From Microbacteriaceae bacterium (lineage in GTDB: Bacteria > Actinomycetota > Actinomycetes > Actinomycetales > Microbacteriaceae), in contig JAHBTA010000004.1 in the NCBI GenBank assembly GCA_019638805.1, positions 62,001 to 126,000 of the forward strand: a stretch of 64,000 nucleotides of DNA, given 5' to 3'. Made by a program: the position numbers and the translations under genes. Under the pieces are notes generated by a model that had not been told where the DNA came from, made no database searches, and saw only the letters and a program-made list of their open reading frames with translations. Positions 15,386-23,501 of the stretch are shown one piece after another (the first letter of the stretch is position 1; each line of letters begins with the position of its first letter).

Positions 15386-16065
15386 CTGTCGCTCCCAGTG
15401 ATCACATCGAGGGCGAGCCGCCCAATGGACTCCAAACAGTCCCCCTCCAGCCCTCGGGCGAAGGCGGCCAGATCGCCCGGCTGCACGATGACGAGAGCGC
15501 GGCACCGCAACGACGCTGCTAATGGATAGAGGAGCCCAGCCGACATGTCCACCGGCCGGGAATCATCGTCTTCCACCCCATACAGCCGGTCGAAGCTGCG
15601 AACCTGTCCAAGGCGTACCTCCATGCCCGCACGGCGGGCCATCTCTCGAGCGGTGAGCGCAAGGGGAACGTCGGCAACGGCGGGAAGATCCGCCGGGAAA
15701 TACTCGGCGCTGGTTCCGTCGTAGCGCGCCGCAGACGTGACGACAATCGGGTCACGTTCCGTGGCGCCGGCGAGGGCGGTCTCGATCAGGATGAGCGTGC
15801 GCGCGCCGGCACGAACGGCCTCCTCCACGGCGATCGAGACCGACGGTCCACCCAATCCGACCGACAGGACGGAAACCTCCGTGCCAGCCCATTGCCCCGT
15901 GAACGTCGCAAACGCCCGTCCTCGGGCGACCTTGTGTGCCCCGTCCAGCAGGTCAGCGATCCTCTCGGCCTGTTCGGGCGTCCGGGTGAGGACCACCTGA
16001 GGAGCCATGTCGCCGGACACGATTCTGAGGTGCACCTGAAGATCGGTCTTCTCGGATTCACTCAC
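15382..16065 (-). CDS. Divergent nucleoside phosphorylase paralogue
   Basis: This 227-residue protein has the PNP/UDP phosphorylase fold pattern: GTEVSVLSVGLGGPSVSIAVEEAV near residue 60, AGARTLILIET, and VDMSAGLLYPLAASL near 178. It departs from active members at key points. The phosphate loop GDPxR is replaced by TRTPEQ near residue 28, and the strand normally RIGTCG reads LIETAL. It is the overlapping downstream neighbour of a normal-looking phosphorylase (4-base GTGA overlap). It may therefore form a mixed complex with it, act on a related substrate, or have lost catalysis. GTG start. Confidence 0.72.
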   Translation of the reverse strand: MSESEKTDLQVHLRIVSGDMAPQVVLTRTPEQAERIADLLDGAHKVARGRAFATFTGQWAGTEVSVLSVGLGGPSVSIAVEEAVRAGARTLILIETALAGATERDPIVVTSAARYDGTSAEYFPADLPAVADVPLALTAREMARRAGMEVRLGQVRSFDRLYGVEDDDSRPVDMSAGLLYPLAASLRCRALVIVQPGDLAAFARGLEGDCLESIGRLALDVITGSDR

Positions 16066-16829
16066 GATGAGCCTGCTCCCTGCACGAGGCCGATGGTCGG
16101 CTGCGCCATTCGAACGGCAGCCGAAAGCGCCACGCGAACCATGCGTACTTTGTTCTCCTCCCCGTGCGAGAAGTCCGCTGGATGATCGAGGATCGGATAG
16201 CCGCTGGCGAGTATCGACCCGGCGCTGAGTCCCCGCAGGGCCGCGACGGAGAACAACGCGGACGACTCGTTCTCGAGTGCGAGAACGCCGCTGTCAATCC
16301 ATACCTGCACACGGTCGCGGAAGTCCCCGCGAGCCCAGGGCGACTCGAGGTAGAAGGCGTCGTGGGATCGAACCACACCGGTGACATGCGGTACCCCCTC
16401 CGCCTCGCATGCCTGGAGCAGGGCGGCGACGACATCGATGTCGGCTACGGCCGGATCCGCCCCCGCACCGTATGCGCGGGATGTGCCGTCACCGCTGACC
16501 GCAGCCGACGCGACCACCATGACACCTGGCTTCAGATCGGGTTGGAGCGCGCCGCACGTGCCGATCCGCAGTACGGTCCGAACGCCCAGATCGGCAAGCT
16601 CTTCCACCACCAGCGCCGTCACCGGGCAGCCGATACCCGCAGACACCGAGCTCACCCGTGCGCCGTCGATCATCCCGGTCACGAAGCGATGGTCGCCGCT
16701 TCCCCCCTGAACCTCGATCGTGTCGAGCGACATGGCCACCGCGTCGACCCGACCCGGGTCCCCCGGGAGCAGAACCGTGGGTGCCAGATCCTCGGCTCGC
16801 AGGCCGGTGAAGTGCCCTCTCGTCGTCAT
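16062..16829 (-). CDS. Nucleoside phosphorylase (uridine phosphorylase type)
   Basis: Phosphorylases of this family split a nucleoside into base and sugar 1-phosphate. The 255-residue protein has the phosphate loop LLPGDPGRV near residue 20, GIGCPVTALVVEEL near 65, RIGTCGALQPDLKPG near 86 and the sugar-binding region LALENESSALFSVAAL near 185 (ExE/MES-type). Motifs fit the hexameric uridine/purine phosphorylase group, so the exact base cannot be told. It follows the two permease genes by four bases and overlaps a divergent paralogue. Together with the deaminase at 20980 it suggests catabolism of an imported nucleoside. Confidence 0.88.
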   Translation of the reverse strand: MTTRGHFTGLRAEDLAPTVLLPGDPGRVDAVAMSLDTIEVQGGSGDHRFVTGMIDGARVSSVSAGIGCPVTALVVEELADLGVRTVLRIGTCGALQPDLKPGVMVVASAAVSGDGTSRAYGAGADPAVADIDVVAALLQACEAEGVPHVTGVVRSHDAFYLESPWARGDFRDRVQVWIDSGVLALENESSALFSVAALRGLSAGSILASGYPILDHPADFSHGEENKVRMVRVALSAAVRMAQPTIGLVQGAGSS

Positions 16830-16833
16830 GGGT

Positions 16834-17664
16834 TCATCCCTTCGTGGCGCCCTCGGCCAGGCCCGACATGAATCGTTTGCGCATCGCGATGAACAGCACC
16901 ACGGGCGGGATCATGATCAGGACACAGGCCGCGGCAACTAGCTCGTTCTGTGTATTGGCGTAGGCCACCTGATAGTCGAATAGGGCGACTGTGGCCACTT
17001 TCCGATCCGCCTGAGTGGTGAACATGAGCGGGAGGAAGAAGTTGTTCCAGTTGTAGACGATGTTGATCAACAGGTTGGCGAGAATTGCCGGCAGGGCGAT
17101 CGGTACGATCACCTGCGCGAGCGTCTGCCACCGCGACGCGCCGTCGATGGCCGCGGCTTCTTCGATCTCACGGGGTATCGCGTCGAAGAAGCCCTTCATG
17201 ATCCACACGCCCAGCGGGACACCGAGCCCCCCGAACGCGATGATGAGCGACGCGTAGCTGTTGAGCAGCCCGAGGTCGGATGCCATCTTGTAGAGCGGGA
17301 TGATGTTGGTCAGCCCCGGGAGCATCATGAGAAGCAGAAACGCACTCAGCAGGGCACGCTGCAACCTCGTGGGCTCGCCGCGAGAGAGCGCAAATGCGGC
17401 AATCGTGCAGGCGCTGGCGGTGAGAAGGGCGCCACCCACCGAGGTGATCGCCGTGTTGAGAATGGCGACGGGGAAGCGCCTCCCCGACAGCAGGGTCTCG
17501 TAGTGCGATAGATCGAGACTGCCACCGAACAGGCCCGCGCTCAGGCCCTCGCCCGCCGGGCGAAGTGACACCACGACCACGTAGAGGACTGGGAACACGA
17601 ACGCGGCCGCTGTGAGCATGAGCAGGACATGGAGCAGTGCGCCCCGCAGGCGTGCGGGTGCCAT
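16834..17664 (-). CDS. ABC transporter permease, MalG type
   Basis: This is the second membrane subunit of the importer in the LacI-headed operon. The 276-residue protein has about six membrane segments. The EAA loop EEAAAIDGASRWQTLAQVIVP near residues 170-190 contacts the ATPase. Its start overlaps the preceding permease stop by one base. No ATPase is encoded in the operon, so a shared MsiK-type ATPase elsewhere is likely, as is usual for actinobacterial sugar importers of this class. The substrate is inferred from neighbours, not from this protein. Confidence 0.9.
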   Translation of the reverse strand: MAPARLRGALLHVLLMLTAAAFVFPVLYVVVVSLRPAGEGLSAGLFGGSLDLSHYETLLSGRRFPVAILNTAITSVGGALLTASACTIAAFALSRGEPTRLQRALLSAFLLLMMLPGLTNIIPLYKMASDLGLLNSYASLIIAFGGLGVPLGVWIMKGFFDAIPREIEEAAAIDGASRWQTLAQVIVPIALPAILANLLINIVYNWNNFFLPLMFTTQADRKVATVALFDYQVAYANTQNELVAAACVLIMIPPVVLFIAMRKRFMSGLAEGATKG

Positions 17665-18596
17665 CAGCGACCTCCGAGGGCGCTCTGCTTGCTGAGAGCA
17701 CGAAGATACGTCAGCGCGAAGACGAGGTTGACGAAGAACATCACCACGGCGACTGCGGAACCCACGCCGAACTTGCCAAAGTCCATCGCCTGGCGATACA
17801 TGAAGAGGCTCAGAATCTCGGTAGAACTGCCGGGGCCCCCCTCCGTGACCGACATCACCATGCCGATCGAGTTGACAGCCTGGATCGCCATGAATGCGAT
17901 GACGACTGTGGCCGTCGGGCGGATGAGAGGCAAGGTGATCGACGCCAGCCGCCGGAATAGACCGGCACCGTCCAGCCGCGCCGCCTCATCGATTTCCGTG
18001 GATATCGTCTGAAGGGCGGTGAGGAGCAGCAGAAGAGCGAATGCCACGGACTTCCAGACGTTGCTCGCGACGAGGACCGTGATCGCGCCGACCGGGGTGG
18101 CAAGGATGGTCACATCGCCGAAAAGGGGACCCAGCAGGTTCTGCAGTACTCCGTAGTCACGCAGGAACATCCACCGCCAGATCACACCCGACGTGATCTC
18201 GGAGAGAATCCAGGGGACGAAGATCACCGTGAGGTAGAAGCCTTTGCCCCGGATGCGGGAGTTGAACGCCAAGGCGAGTGCCATCGCGATGGCGAACGTC
18301 AGGAGCACGAAGGCGGCGCCATAGACGATCGTCACCTGGGTGCTCTGCCAGAACTTCGGGCTCGAGAATACCCACGCATAGTTGTCGAGCCCCACCAGCG
18401 CGACCTTCCCTGCCTTCACCTCTCCGAAGCTGAGGTAGAACGAATACAGGGTGGGGTATACCTGGATGACGACGGTCAGGAACGCGGCTGGGGCCACCAG
18501 GGCCAAGACCAGCCAGGTCCATCGGGTTGCCGGCCGGCCGGCCCGGATTCGCGGGGAACCCGGGCCGGCCAGCGCGGCGTCGATCGGAGAACTCAA
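17664..18596 (-). CDS. ABC transporter permease, MalF type
   Basis: This is the first membrane subunit of the same importer, 310 residues. The N-terminal membrane helix is WLVLALVAPAAFLTVVIQVY near residue 28, and the EAA-type loop is EIDEAARLDGAGLFRRLASITLPLI near residues 196-220. The start is TTG at 18596, chosen because it overlaps the binding-protein stop by four bases (TTGA), the pattern used throughout this operon. It pairs with the MalG-type subunit immediately downstream. Confidence 0.9.
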   Translation of the reverse strand: MSSPIDAALAGPGSPRIRAGRPATRWTWLVLALVAPAAFLTVVIQVYPTLYSFYLSFGEVKAGKVALVGLDNYAWVFSSPKFWQSTQVTIVYGAAFVLLTFAIAMALALAFNSRIRGKGFYLTVIFVPWILSEITSGVIWRWMFLRDYGVLQNLLGPLFGDVTILATPVGAITVLVASNVWKSVAFALLLLLTALQTISTEIDEAARLDGAGLFRRLASITLPLIRPTATVVIAFMAIQAVNSIGMVMSVTEGGPGSSTEILSLFMYRQAMDFGKFGVGSAVAVVMFFVNLVFALTYLRALSKQSALGGR

Positions 18597-19885
18597 CCGC
18601 AGCTACCCGCGACCTCGTTCTGCGCCGCCAGCAGAGCGTCCATGGCATCCGCGTTGCTGTCGAGCATGAGGGTTTGCAGCGTCTCGCCCAAGCGCGTCAG
18701 CGCCTCGGTGTAGCAGGGGCTGGTGGGCAGCACGAGCCCATAGTCGTCAGTGAGATTCTGGATGGCGGTATAGAAGGCTTGGTTGGACGCGAACACCTCA
18801 GCGAATCCGGGGTCCGCGAATGCCTCCGCGTTGGTCGGGATTCGATACGCTGCGGTCGCCCATGTGGCCTGATTGGACGGCGTCATCAGGTGTGCGAGGA
18901 ATGCGGCGGCGTCCTCGGGGTTGGCCGCGCCCTCGGGCACCGCCCAGCCCTGACCGTAGAGCGTGACGTAGCCGGGGCCGCCATCGATCGACGGCGCTGC
19001 ACCGACCACGGCGTCACCGGTCGGCAAGCCTTCGGCCAACGGGGGAACGAACTGCGCAGACCACGAGCCGCCGCGCAGGCCCACAGCGTCACCATCGATG
19101 AACGGCTGCTCGCCCGCGGCGAAATCGCCCGTGAAGTTGGTCTCGGGAACGTATCCCCGCGCCAAGAGCTCTCGCATCCAGGTGACGACGTCGACGGTCG
19201 CGTCGTTCGCCCAGGCGGGCTTGCCGTTCGCGTCGAAGATCTCACCGCCCGCGGAGATGATCGCGGGTGCCCAGGTCTGCTCGACGCCCGCCGCATCCCG
19301 CCCGGCATAGAACGACGCAATGTACAGGCCTTTCGCCTTGAGCTCAGCCCCGGCGGTCAGCCATTCCTCGTCGGTCTGGGGCCATGCCACGTCACCGAGA
19401 AGGGACGGGCTGTAGAACCACGCGGTCGAACCGATGTTCACCGCGACGCAGCGGCGCACTCCGTCGTGGACGCATGTCGTCTTCTCCGACTCGCCCACCT
19501 GGGACTGGAAAGGCGCGTCGGCGAGCAAGGAGGTGATGTCCATGAAGACATCGGGACGTGAGAAGACCTCCTGGCTGGCGGTCTCCACGACGTCCGGAAT
19601 GTCCCCTCCCGACTGCACTGCGAGGCTGACCTTCTGGAACAGTTGATCGAACGGGACGCTTTCGTAGACGACAGATGTGCCTGTCTCCGATTCGAACGAG
19701 TCGATCATGCCCTGGAGGGCGGCAGCGCCTTCCGCCATGCCCGAGGCGTCGTCCTCCATGTCCCACGTCCCCCAGACGACGATCTGATCGCTGTCGGAAG
19801 AGGGGTCGCCCGCCGAGCAGGCGGACAGCATCGCTGCTGCCGTGGCGATGGCCGCGGAAATCGCGACCGCTGTGCGTACTCTCAT
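18593..19885 (-). CDS. ABC transporter substrate-binding lipoprotein
   Basis: This extracellular solute-binding protein of the MalE-like family has 430 residues. The signal peptide MRVRTAVAISAAIATAAAML is followed by lipobox SAC, giving a lipid-anchored Cys near residue 23. The body has the family elements VVWGTWDMEDDASG near 36 and DIPDVVETASQEVF near 100. The ATG at 19885 follows AAGGAAA by a few bases in a 58-base gap, so it may also have its own promoter. The bound ligand cannot be read from sequence; the operon points to a nucleoside or nucleoside glycoside. Confidence 0.92.
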   Translation of the reverse strand: MRVRTAVAISAAIATAAAMLSACSAGDPSSDSDQIVVWGTWDMEDDASGMAEGAAALQGMIDSFESETGTSVVYESVPFDQLFQKVSLAVQSGGDIPDVVETASQEVFSRPDVFMDITSLLADAPFQSQVGESEKTTCVHDGVRRCVAVNIGSTAWFYSPSLLGDVAWPQTDEEWLTAGAELKAKGLYIASFYAGRDAAGVEQTWAPAIISAGGEIFDANGKPAWANDATVDVVTWMRELLARGYVPETNFTGDFAAGEQPFIDGDAVGLRGGSWSAQFVPPLAEGLPTGDAVVGAAPSIDGGPGYVTLYGQGWAVPEGAANPEDAAAFLAHLMTPSNQATWATAAYRIPTNAEAFADPGFAEVFASNQAFYTAIQNLTDDYGLVLPTSPCYTEALTRLGETLQTLMLDSNADAMDALLAAQNEVAGSCG

Positions 19886-19943
19886 TGCTGATTTCCTTCT
19901 TGTCGTTGCGGATAGGGACTGGAGCACGAGGCTCGACGACTGC

Positions 19944-20975
19944 TCAATCAGACGGGACATCGCGCTTGGTCCGGGAATCGAGCCGCGCGAGCGCCGCGTT
20001 GGCCTGCGCGCGGTGCAGGTCCCGGTTCGCCTCGACCCTGAAGTACTTGTACGAGGTGTCCGGGAGCATCGTGCTCATGTCCGCAATCAGGTCGAAGACC
20101 CGATCGAAGATTCGGGCAGACGCAAGTGAAGCGCTGGCTGGTGCTGCCCAGTCGTACTCCGACCACGCTCGTTCCAGCCTCGTTGCGGGCCGCCCTTCAC
20201 GCACATCGAGCGCGAAGACGGGACCCTCCGGATATGCGCACATCCCATAGAGGTCCCATCGGAATAACGTGATCAGGTCGATATCCGCCAGGTGTGTCCA
20301 CAGCTCGGCCACCCCCGAGAACCAATCCTCGCGAGAGCGAGGGATCGCAGGCGTCTCGCTGCGCGCGAACGGAGCCGGATCGACCCCGGTCGCCAGCGTG
20401 TACGCCATGACGTTCTCAAGCCTGAAAGCGTCCCACGGCGCGTTGAGCACCTCCGTCATGTATGCCGGTTCGTCCTGTCGGTGCAGCAGCGCGAACGGCG
20501 CGTCCAGAAGGAACGGCGCCGGCACATCGAAGCGGCCATGGATTAGGAGATCATGCGCAGTGATCTTGATCGTGAGGAAGTCTGCGATGACCTCGGCCGC
20601 TCGCTCGACGGGGAGGTGCGAGACCTCGTCGGCGAGATGGGCGCTGATGCGATCGAGCTCCCCCAGAGTGGGGTTCTCACGCGGATCGTGGTCACGGAAG
20701 AGCAAGCCCCGGCCACTGCGCGGGCGTAGTTCGGCGGTGAACGGCTCGCCCCGAGGGGTGTACCCGGTCCGCTCGAAGTCGCTGTGGCCCGCGTACCAGC
20801 GCAAGGCCTCGTTCATTCCACCCATGATCAGAGCCGGCTTGTGGTAGTGGTCCTCGAGTTCGGTCAGGACCTCGGGGTCGAACGTGTGGTCGCAGCAGGC
20901 GAGCAGGTACTCCAGCTTGAGCCGGTTCGAGTGGTAGGCGAACTCGTCCAGCAGAGCATTCGAGATGTCGATCAC
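19944..20975 (-). CDS. Unknown protein of the LacI-headed operon
   Basis: This 343-residue protein starts with GTG and begins MIDISNALLDEFAYHSNRLK. It has no signal peptide or membrane helix. Helical segments alternate with His/Asp/Glu-rich stretches such as LACCDHTFDPEVLTELEDHY near residue 25 and LFRDHDPRENPTLGELDRI near 92. I do not recognise a family. It lies four bases after the deaminase gene and upstream of the importer, so it is part of the pathway. It could be an enzyme using a metal or an acid-base pair, but this is not established. It is the most obviously uncharacterised member of the cluster. Confidence 0.75.
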   Translation of the reverse strand: MIDISNALLDEFAYHSNRLKLEYLLACCDHTFDPEVLTELEDHYHKPALIMGGMNEALRWYAGHSDFERTGYTPRGEPFTAELRPRSGRGLLFRDHDPRENPTLGELDRISAHLADEVSHLPVERAAEVIADFLTIKITAHDLLIHGRFDVPAPFLLDAPFALLHRQDEPAYMTEVLNAPWDAFRLENVMAYTLATGVDPAPFARSETPAIPRSREDWFSGVAELWTHLADIDLITLFRWDLYGMCAYPEGPVFALDVREGRPATRLERAWSEYDWAAPASASLASARIFDRVFDLIADMSTMLPDTSYKYFRVEANRDLHRAQANAALARLDSRTKRDVPSD

Positions 20976-20979
20976 GCCG

Positions 20980-22347
20980 TCACGTCTCCTTCGTCGTCAG
21001 GGGGGCAAGGGAAGCCATCGCGCGGCGAACACGTTCCATCGCCTCGATCTCGTCGTACTGCGTCAGGCACCCGTCCTCGACGAGCATCTGCCCTCCGATC
21101 AGGACCCAGCCCACGTCAGCGGCAGTGGCGGAGAACACGAGGTTGCTCAGAAAGCGCCGCTCGTCGACGAGGTGCAGTCGCGGGTAGGCGATCACCGCGA
21201 TGTCAGCGAGCATCCCCTCGTACAGACCGGGCGACCCGTCGCGGTCGGCATTGCCGAAATGCTGGGCGGAACCTGCAAGCATCCCCCAGATCGCATCATT
21301 CGGCAGGGCGCGCGAATCCATCGTGGCGCCCTTGGCGAGCATCGACGCGAGCCGCGCTTCCTGAAGCAGGTCGTAGCCGCCCGATGACGCAGCGCCGTCC
21401 GTCCCGAGTGCCAACTTGACCCCCGCCTGACGCATGAGTTCCACGGGTGCGATGCCATCCGTGATCTTCAAGTTGGTCGACGGACAATGCGCAACCAGCG
21501 TCCCCGATCGGGCGAGCGCACCGATGTCCGTGTCGTCGACCCACACGCAGTGGGCGGCGGTCGTCCGAGGACCGAGGACACCAAGTCGGTCCAGAACGGA
21601 CACCTCGCTCTCGCCGAAGCGTTCGACAGCCTCAGCGGTCGCCTCCTTCTCCTCGGAGCAGTGGGTGTGCAGGGGGGCGTCGAGGTCCGCGGCAAGCTCG
21701 ACCGCGCCTCGCATCAGCGCCTCGCTGCAGGAAGGGAGTCCGACGGGCGTGATCGCCGCACGGATTCGTCCAGAACCCGCGCCATCCCACCGCTCGTGGA
21801 AGTCGCGCATCTCGTCCAAGACCGCATCGGTGGAGGACGCCGGCACGGGGCTATCGCCCTCCTGACGATCCAGGAATGCAGATCCGACATGAGCACGAAT
21901 ACCCGAATCGGCGATCGCCTGCGCGACGACGTCGTATCGCTGACCAGCGGTAGCCATGTCGTTGATGAAGGTGACGCCAGACCTGATGGACTCCAAGGCG
22001 CCCAAGAGCGACGCCGCATAGACCTGCTCGTCGGTGAGCGTCGAATAGCTGCGACGAAGCGTCACCAGCCATTGTGTGAGATGCAGATCGTCGAAGATCC
22101 CCGTGCCGAAGGCCTGTGCGACGTGAGTATGCGCGCTGATGAGCCCCGGGAGAACCACCCCGCCTCTTACGTCCACGGTGCGGCGGGCGTGCACATCCGG
22201 GCGCGCCTGGCCGCAATATGTCACGCGATCGCCGACCACGGCAACATACACAGGGTCGAGCCCGTCGAGGCTCGCTGTGAACGTCTGACCGTTGATGATC
22301 AGGAGGTCAACAACCGGCTTCCCCGAATCGACGGCCACCTCACCCAT
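20980..22347 (-). CDS. Amidohydrolase, nucleoside/nucleobase deaminase type
   Basis: The 455-residue protein belongs to the TRZ/ATZ and MTA/SAH deaminase-like amidohydrolases, zinc enzymes that deaminate adenine-type or related rings. ISAHTHVAQ near residue 72 gives the HxH zinc pair. THCSEEKEA near 225 supplies His and Glu, AAHCVWVD near 256 another His, and LGTDGAASSGGYDLLQE near 308 the catalytic Asp. The ATG at 22347 is preferred; a GTG at 22356 adds three residues. It overlaps the lacI gene end by eight bases. Its partner functions (importer, phosphorylases) fit a nucleoside catabolic route. A paralogue lies at 32745. Confidence 0.88.
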   Translation of the reverse strand: MGEVAVDSGKPVVDLLIINGQTFTASLDGLDPVYVAVVGDRVTYCGQARPDVHARRTVDVRGGVVLPGLISAHTHVAQAFGTGIFDDLHLTQWLVTLRRSYSTLTDEQVYAASLLGALESIRSGVTFINDMATAGQRYDVVAQAIADSGIRAHVGSAFLDRQEGDSPVPASSTDAVLDEMRDFHERWDGAGSGRIRAAITPVGLPSCSEALMRGAVELAADLDAPLHTHCSEEKEATAEAVERFGESEVSVLDRLGVLGPRTTAAHCVWVDDTDIGALARSGTLVAHCPSTNLKITDGIAPVELMRQAGVKLALGTDGAASSGGYDLLQEARLASMLAKGATMDSRALPNDAIWGMLAGSAQHFGNADRDGSPGLYEGMLADIAVIAYPRLHLVDERRFLSNLVFSATAADVGWVLIGGQMLVEDGCLTQYDEIEAMERVRRAMASLAPLTTKET

Positions 22348-23365
22348 GGCCTTCACCCCGTCGTCTGGTACAGCCGCACGACTCGCCCAGTGTCAACGTG
22401 ACCGGGAGTCGCGTCATCTCCGGTGCCGCAGGCGGGTCGCTCAGTAAGAGCTCCACAGCGAGCCGCGCGATCTCATCGAATGGCCGCTGCACCGTGGTCA
22501 GCGACGGGATGACCGAATGCGCGACGTTGACACCGTCGAATCCGATCACGGAGACGTCGTCGGGCACGCGGAGCCCGTGGTCGTAGAGTGCGCGAAGCAC
22601 ACCGAACGCCTGCTCGTCACTCGCGACGACGACCGCATCGAAGTCTGCGCCTTCAGCGACCATCTCGGCCACCATCGCAATGCCATCCTCGCGGTGGAAA
22701 CCCCCACGTCGAAGGAGGCCCTCCGCTGACATGCCGAGCGACTCCAGCGCGCCACGCCATCCCGCGACGCGCTCGTCCATCGGGCCCGAATCCTCTGGTC
22801 CGGCGACGCACGCGATCCGACGCCGCCCGTGCACCTCCGTCAGGTGGCGCACCGCCCGTGCCATCCCATCGATGTTGTTCACTCCCACCGTCGGGAAGGA
22901 ACCGCTCGGAAGGGGTCGATCGAGCACCACGCACGGCACACCCGAGTCGGCGACCTCCTTCTCCCAGGAGACCGTTCCGTACTGAGGGAGTATCAGCAGC
23001 CCGTCAACCTGCTGGTCGATCAGCGTGCGGATGTACGAGGACTGGCGCTCGGAGCTTCCCTTCGCGTTTCCCAGCACCACCATGTAGCCGAGCCTGTAGG
23101 CGGCATCCTCGATGGCCCGCGACGCGTCGCCGAAGAACGGGTTCGCCGTGTCGGGGACTATCAGCCCCAGCGTCATGGTTCGACGGGTGCGAAGAGACCT
23201 GGCGATCGAGTTGGGTCGGTACCCGAGTTCGTCGATGGCCGCGAGAACTCGGCGCCGGGTGCCTTCCGCCACGGGGCGCGGACCACCGTTGATGACATAG
23301 CTCACAACCGCGGGCGAGGTAGCGGCGAGCGCGGCGACGTCCCCTCGTGTCACTCTCCGTGCCAT
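22340..23365 (-). CDS. LacI-family transcriptional regulator
   Basis: This is the first gene of the operon and its probable repressor. The 341-residue protein has the LacI helix-turn-helix (RGDVAALAATSPAVVSYVINGG near residue 8) with the hinge helix YRPNSIARSLRTRRT near 52. A periplasmic-binding-protein-like ligand domain contains the typical LGLIVPDTANPFFGD near 68 and SVIGFDGVNVAHSVIPSLTTV near 270. Two tandem 12-base near-palindromes lie 12-38 bases upstream of its ATG, consistent with autoregulation of the entire downstream operon. The inducer is not known; a pathway intermediate is likely. Confidence 0.93.
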   Translation of the reverse strand: MARRVTRGDVAALAATSPAVVSYVINGGPRPVAEGTRRRVLAAIDELGYRPNSIARSLRTRRTMTLGLIVPDTANPFFGDASRAIEDAAYRLGYMVVLGNAKGSSERQSSYIRTLIDQQVDGLLILPQYGTVSWEKEVADSGVPCVVLDRPLPSGSFPTVGVNNIDGMARAVRHLTEVHGRRRIACVAGPEDSGPMDERVAGWRGALESLGMSAEGLLRRGGFHREDGIAMVAEMVAEGADFDAVVVASDEQAFGVLRALYDHGLRVPDDVSVIGFDGVNVAHSVIPSLTTVQRPFDEIARLAVELLLSDPPAAPEMTRLPVTLTLGESCGCTRRRGEGHG

Positions 23366-23376
23366 CGCGTTCCAAT

Positions 23377-23402
23377 CAACTCGTGTTGCGCAACTCGTGT
23401 TG
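23377..23402. promoter_or_regulatory. Tandem LacI-type operators
   Basis: CAACTCGTGTTG occurs at 23377-23388 and again at 23391-23402. Each is a near-palindrome around a central CG, as LacI-family proteins prefer, and the copies are offset by 14 bases. They lie directly upstream of the lacI-family start. Binding by that protein is inferred. Confidence 0.75.
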
Positions 23403-23501
23403 ACAATCTAGGACATTGCCATCGCGACCGCAAGCGACAGTTCTCTTCGGAAGGCGGGCGAGTGCCCGCTCGCCGCGGGCCGGCGCCCGTAGGCTTCCCC
23501 C

